A stretch of DNA of 64,000 bases, from NCBI GenBank assembly GCA_027382625.1, contig JAJKFJ010022813.1:1-64000 (forward strand), in the 5' to 3' direction. This DNA comes from Tetmemena sp. SeJ-2015. Lineage: Eukaryota > Ciliophora > Spirotrichea > Sporadotrichida > Oxytrichidae. Position 1 is the first letter of the stretch. The number at the start of each line of letters is the position of its first letter. The notes below the pieces were generated by a model that did no database searches, was not told the DNA's origin, and saw only the letters and a list, made by a program, of their open reading frames with translations. Shown here piece after piece: positions 58,801 through 64,000 of the stretch. The translations under genes and the position numbers were made by a program.

Positions 58801-61800
58801 GAAATTTCGGAGAAAATATTTTTTTAATTTTATGTCTGCCAAAACTATCTCTTTATATTTGTTAATATGGTATATATAAGCACCCTATTATTCAGATCCA
58901 ACTTCGATTGTATAATCCAGATTTGAAGGACATACTGCTCCATTGAAATATTGATTGGCAGAGTCTTAATTATCAAATGGAAGTCGCTCTATCGAAACCT
59001 TTAAAATAAATATCGATTTAACAACTTTTGCTGTTAAGATGAATTTTATGGAACAAGAAAAAGAGTTTAATTTCCAACTTCATAAGGTTACTAGACTGAC
59101 TAGCAAACTAAAAACTTAAAATAAGTTGATACTTTCTATCTCTTTTTATCTTCCTTAATTAAGAATTAAAATTAATATTATTTTTATTTAAAAATGAATT
59201 TCTCTTCAAACTTTTACCCAAAAAAAGATATAAAGAGGAGTTCAGAATATTTATCTCTAAATATACTTATCACCTAAGGATAAAATGCTGATATCCACTA
59301 ACATTATTCCTAAATAACTATAGTTTTTAAGTAAATGAAAAAGAAAAATTTAAAAGTAAAAATTCTAAAGAATATTGAAAGAACAAATTTTAGGGTTTTT
59401 CTTATTTTTGAAGAAGCTTAATTTCTATAAGAGAATGAATTAACTATAAATTCTTTAAATGAGTCCTCCTTCTGTTTATTTTTTCAATTAAGGTTTTAAC
59501 TCGCTCTATATTATTGTCAAAGAGCTTTTAATTATTTTCAATAAGAACGAGAAAATTGAAACTTTACACGATATCTTCCACTTGATTAGAATCTACTGTA
59601 ATTGTAAATGGTTGAGATGTAAACGTCTAGGTAATATATTGGATGAAATATTTTTTATGTTCTTAAAATTATAATCTAATTATTTAAATGTATTATATAG
59701 ATATATTAAAACCATTTACTATAAAATAAATCATCATATAAGATTGATGAAAATCTGTTAATACTATGTCGTAAAAGAAAGACAATCCGAGGAAGAATAA
59801 ATAAAACATAATTAATTTATTATTTTAAGGCTTGTTATCAACAATGACCATTTTTAGATGTGAATTATAATTTAATCCACTGTTGAAGACGCAATCTATT
59901 TAGTTAGAGTAAAATCCCCAAAATAACTAAAATTCTGGGTTTCCATAGCTCAATTTTCTGTTTTTAAATGTCAAATCCCCATTTCCAACTTGTGATTATA
60001 TTTTATGTGCTCTCATAATTGAATTTAATATTTAAAAGAATAAATTAAAAAATTAACTACTCTATTTTTAAGTGAATAAGTGTTGAACATCGATTTTGCA
60101 AATATTGCTGAGAATTAAATTAAAATCAGTATTAAAATAATAAATAGAGAGTTGAAACTTCGTGTCAGTTGAATCATTCAAGCACTCCACGATCTGTTGT
60201 TGGTTAAATATCTAATTAAAAATTAATATGATTTTCTTCTTTAATTATCTCAGAAGCATGCCTCAGAAGCGAGATATGTTGAGCTCAAATTCCTAGATAA
60301 CAAATATCTGACTTTAATAAAATTTGATCGATTATAACTCTGAACTGAGTGCTCCCTCACAAAAGTTACTAGGAAAAAATGTTCTTAAACTTTTTGCTTA
60401 ATCAAATGGTATAATAATTTTCAAAATTGGGCACACTCCAACTGCCGATGATTTATTCCATTTTAATTTAATTCTCTTTTTTATTAAATTAACAGCTATA
60501 ATAAATAAATAATTTTGGGGTCATAGTTTTGCAAACTAAATTAAAAAATGTTATTTTTTACCTTTTTAAAATATTTCATAATTAACAATTATTTATCTAA
60601 CTTAAAACTAAGATAGATTTTAAAAAATATAATGATTGAATTTAATTGACAAATACTTTAAGTATAAATGAGTATTTAATAATCTATAATTTAATAAATT
60701 AATTAGTTATTCTAGTTAATAAATATGTTAGATTTTTCATTCTAATTATAAAAGCCCACTTTGGGTCAAAAATAAATTTAATGATAATATTCTATTCAAC
60801 ATTAATTTATTCTTATTACTAAATAAGCTAAGGGAATTTTAAGTCTTATAAAAAAATGGTTTTATCCATTTTAAATTAAAATTTAAAAGGTCAAGAAGTT
60901 GCCATTGATTTCCAAATGCTTAATAAAATGAAAACAACTTCTTAATATAAACTATACTGCATAAAATATTTTCTTTATTCTTCTTGAATCGCAAATTTTT
61001 CAATAATTTCTTTAATTCATAGACTATTATTGGAGAAAGGTTAATGAAATTTTCAAAAAAGTTTTAAGTTTATTTAAAATTAATAGATAATAAAGTTTAA
61101 ATTATTTAATTCCCAAAACAATTATTATTGCTCCAACATTTATATGCCAAAGCTAACCACTATTGAATTAGAAAATGAATTAAAAATAATTTTAAACTAG
61201 TTTGTTCTTAGGCTATCATAAATAAATACTTTCTTTCTTTTAAAAAATAAATATCTATCATATTTACAATAGGAACAGGGGAACTGTTATCATTGACATG
61301 AATTTGAAGACATTTTTGAAACACGGTGTTGCTTGTAGTTAATTTTTATACCTCCATTTATCCTATAGTCATTATATAAATAGAAAATTATTTAAGCTTA
61401 TTTTCATATCGAATTTCAAGATTTTAAAATACTAGCTAATTGAGTTAGGCGAGGTCTCTATCACGATCCAACTTGCGTAAAATATAATTTATTTTTAAAA
61501 GTAGATGATGTTATTTGCAGTTATAAAAACTTAAATGTCATCTCCTGATTCTCAATTTATATCTGTAATTGAAGTATCAATTGCCAATTAGTTATCAAGG
61601 TAGTAATTATTCCCTCCCTATAAATTAAATACAGTTTAATTTCAAAATTTAACTTATAGGGGACATTCAAAGTTAAATTATAAAATAATTAATTAGAAAA
61701 AGTATTAACATTATTTAAAGAATATTAAATAGTTAATAAATTTAGGTTATTAAATATAAGAAATAAGAAGATAATCATTTACAACATTAATGAAAATATG

Positions 61801-64000
61801 TTTTTTTATAGATGCAATATCCTTTTAGTCATAATGATTAGACATACAAATAACTTTTCAAAAAAAATATCTAAGCATTATAACTTCCAAGTAAATAGCT
61901 ATTGTAAAATTAGCAAGTATACTAACTCTAAACCTAGGACTCTAAGTCCTTTTTTTAAAAAATTATAGTTTATTATAAAAAAGCTTTAAAAGGAAAAGAT
62001 TAAAGGAAAAGTTTTTTTTTTTTTATAATAGTTGTCTAATTTAAAATAAAATTTTTTTTTTATTCAACCTGATTAGCTTCGTTACACTTCATCTAAAGTT
62101 AAAAAAAATATCGATTTATATTAAAGATAAAAAAGCGCTTTAATTAATTTTGGTAATCATTTAATGTTAAATAGAGTGCTCTTTGAAAGGAAGTAAACAA
62201 CAAGCAAAGCAAAGGCAGGTATCTTATAGAATAAGATTGAAGTTTATTTGGCTGATTTTAAATATTAAAAAAAACAGAAGAAAAAATTTTTTAATTAAAA
62301 TCTCCTCTGTGTGATGGGAGACTAGATAGCAATGAAAGTCATATCTTTTTTTTCTTAAAGAATAATTTGGAAATTAGAAAGAAAAAAATGATTCTAAGTT
62401 ATGAATAACTTATATGAAATAAAATTTGATTTTTATTAACTAGGACTTTGGAGCCACTATTGCTTAATTCCAGATTCTATCAAAGTTTGGATTCAGTGAT
62501 TATATGCTAGTTGGAAAGGTATCAATTCAGATACAAAATATCGTTTAATTTTTTTTGTAAGACTTAAGTGATTTTCTCCATTTTAGGAATTCATTTCGAT
62601 CCTAATATGTTAGAATTAAATTTATCTACTTCATTTATTCAATTCACAAAACAATTTTTGGTGATAGCTCCGATAAAATAGTATAATATTATAAATTTAG
62701 AATTGATTTTCAAAATTAAGAAATAAATAATTAATTCGTTGGAGTGCGTTAAATACCCCCCGCCTGAATTAAATAGTTTGTAGTTTGAATTCCATCTATT
62801 AGATTATAACTGTGCCATTCAGTTGAGTAGTGCATTAGTTCAATTAGGGCGTACTTTTAAAAATCCGTTACACCTCAGTTGTACAGTTGCACTAGTGAAC
62901 TACTCAGCCGATTCACTTTCGCATGCTTATTCAGGCGTACCGTTCAGTCCTCTACAGTCACTGCGGTTGTTCCCCATTGGTCTAGGTGGCTAGGATAGGG
63001 CGGGTCTACCCCGGGGCAGGGCGAACGTAGGTGTCCGGGGTGTCCCCCTTGGCCAGTGCGGAGTACCCCCCCAGGGGGAGGGGGTTCGAACCCCGCCGGT
63101 GACCAGAGGGCGGTGTGTAAGTGTGACCCGGGAAATTTTACGGAGGGGACTAAGTAAGGATGAGTAGAGCAAAGAAACCCAGAAAGGGGCCGGGTTTGGG
63201 GGGAGGTCACCGGGGGGGTTCAAACCCCCCCTCCCCTGGGGGGATTTCCCAGGGCCCAAAAGGGGGACAGGGGGGCCACCAGGTTCGCCCTCCCCCGGGG
63301 TAGACCCCCCCTACCCTTACCCCCCAGACCAAGGGGGAAAAACCGAGGACTTTTAGGGGATGAAAAAGGGTATAAAAAAAAAGCAAAAGTGAATTTTGGT
63401 GATTTAAGTTAACTATTGCAACTGTACAACTGAAATTTAACTTTTTTAAAAGAAACCCCTAATTGTACTAATGCACTACTCAACTGAATGGCACAGTTAT
63501 AATCTAATAGATGGAATTCAAACTACAAACTATTTAATTCAGGCGGGGGGTATTTAACGCACTCCAACGAATTAATTATTTATTTCTTAATTTTGAAAAT
63601 TAAAATTTTAAAAATAAAAAAATTTTTTTAATAATTTTATGTTTTTTAAAAATTTTTAAAAATTAAATTTTTGAAAAATTAAATTTTTATTTTTTCCTTT
63701 TAAAGGTTGGGATAAATTTTTTGAGAAATGTATCTTAATAGTATGAAGCCAGTGTAATCCTTTGGGAATGCATACATTGAATTCCCAAAAACTTTTCCTT
63801 AGCCAAACCCGACTGGCAGAATAAATCTTTTTTTTTTAAATTTTAAAATTCAATTAAATCGCTAGAATTATTTATTTGTAAGCTAAGAGCCCTTAACTCT
63901 CAATTGAAAAGAAAGATAAAACAGAAGTTGTGTAAATAAAATTTATCTAAAATGTGTAAGAGCCATCTTGAAGCACAATGAAAAGCCCTTTAAGTTAGAA
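52829..64000 (-). CDS. Gene 4: fourth tandem paralogue, 5' end outside the window
   Basis: Stop TGA is at 52829-52831. Family blocks in protein order: 63950-64000 and 63700-63830 (aligning with 15800-16060 of gene 1), 61490-61600, 59820-59990, 58880-59010 (ANQYFNGAVCPSNLDY, a laminin-G-like FNG turn), 58010-58180, 57240-57385 (DIGNYVLYLRAFNSSNYLVG), the core 55280-57040, membrane exons 54490-55060 and tail blocks 52829-53550. By comparison with gene 1 the start codon lies about 1.1 kb beyond the right edge. It shares with gene 1 a +1 indel near 57040, has a 619-nt intron and carries the 895-bp palindrome. Whether it is functional is uncertain. Confidence 0.72.
53540..53715. repeat. A/T low-complexity inverted repeat in gene 4
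   Basis: Runs of A and T with imperfect dyad symmetry (AAAATTTTAAATTT-type segments in both orientations) lie between tail blocks. No coding. It could be a small decayed foldback or simple low-complexity sequence. Confidence 0.4.
54490..55060 (-). CDS. Gene 4 C-terminal membrane exons
   Basis: LPEFTTRYGALYSNFRYNKK with a following helix (54824-55040), DLGIELFNEGVLFITYLS (54650-54735) and the last helix (54500-54610), in the same arrangement as genes 2 and 3. Confidence 0.8.
55763..56381 (-). other. Expanded intron (619 nt) in gene 4
   Basis: It starts GTATGG and ends TTTTAAAG, between the blocks ending PPQASDE and starting GSSKSVQAVF. The same intron is 35 nt in genes 1 and 3. The extra sequence is AT-rich with no recognisable ORF or terminal repeats; it may be a germline-limited insertion inside the intron. 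Confidence 0.75.
62706..63600. mobile_element. 895-bp near-palindromic foldback element with GC-rich centre
   Basis: The left arm (from ATTTTCAAAATTAAG at 62706) and the right arm (ending CTTAATTTTGAAAAT at 63600) are near-perfect reverse complements over the outer 200 bp. Pairing continues into the GC-rich interior (GGGCGGGTCTACCCC near 63000 pairs with GGGTAGACCCCCC near 63300). The centre is near 63150. The interior has long G and C runs; ORFs at 62944-63259 are palindrome shadows. It lies between coding blocks of gene 4, where gene 1 has no such structure. It is a foldback transposon or an inverted-duplication artefact. Confidence 0.7.

Noticed and set aside
63060..63120. Possible tRNA gene (GGTTCGAACCCC resembling a T arm)
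   Set aside because: No anticodon arm, D arm or matching acceptor stem could be built around it, and the motif sits in a G/C-run palindrome.
62944..63259. Two overlapping GC-rich minus-strand ORFs of 88-89 codons
   Set aside because: They arise from the GC-rich palindrome; composition is low-complexity Pro/Gly and the frames are not conserved between the arms.
1..64000. CRISPR arrays, bacterial operons, riboswitches or phage genes
   Set aside because: Genes with GT-AG introns, the ciliate code and very high AT content exclude a prokaryotic origin; no regularly spaced short repeats were found.

Overview
The window looks like germline (micronuclear) DNA of a hypotrich ciliate of the Oxytricha/Stylonychia type. 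Three things support this. (1) Real protein blocks stay open for hundreds of codons only if TAA and TAG are read as glutamine and TGA is the sole stop; the standard code shreds them into short ORFs. (2) Spliceosomal introns are tiny (about 31-39 nt, GT...AG) and restore frame exactly. (3) A 4,144-bp element at 1283-5426 has ends made of telomere-like CCCCAAAA repeats, 77-93 bp terminal inverted repeats, an ATT duplication and an IS630/Tc1-type DDE transposase relic. That is the description of a TBE (telomere-bearing element), a transposon known from oxytrichid micronuclei and eliminated from the macronucleus. AT content is very high throughout. The species is inferred only to this level.

Layout: 1-7120 (+) is gene A, a large membrane protein gene cut by the TBE. 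7288-17138 (-) is gene 1, convergent with it. 17139-18873 is a divergent intergenic region. 18874-25492 (+) is gene B, a full-length paralogue of A with a Thr-rich tract and a TBE relic. 25707-36698 (-) is gene 2, 38139-51790 (-) is gene 3, and 52829-64000 (-) is gene 4, whose start lies outside the window. Genes 1-4 are tandem paralogues; the repeat unit recurs every 13-18 kb. Each has the same plan: signal peptide, a long extracellular part of beta-sandwich/cadherin-like repeats, a membrane region with the signature RYIWSLINMMQLITHIPLL, and a Gln/Ser-rich cytoplasmic tail ending in TGA. A and B carry a related membrane region. All six belong to the large ciliate-specific membrane proteins often annotated as Cadg/cadherin-like; their function is unknown to me.

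The paralogues make each other's insertions visible. Gene A holds the TBE. Gene B holds a TBE relic, and gene 1 a 159-bp TBE fragment. Gene 3 holds a 1,005-bp element with terminal inverted repeats and broken coding sequence, a 242-bp TA-flanked insert inside an exon, a second GC-richer insert and two ubiquitin-derived fragments. Gene 2 holds copies of a 300-420 bp dispersed repeat. Gene 4 holds a 619-nt intron and an 895-bp foldback palindrome. At least one homologous pair of very short internal eliminated sequences (14 and 20 nt) can be placed in A and B. Several copies also carry lesions that excision would not remove (in-frame TGA in A and in the signal peptide of gene 3; indels in genes 1 and 4), so the cluster mixes possibly functional and decaying copies. 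Homopolymer runs, especially of G and C, look inflated in places, so single frameshifts there may be sequence error.
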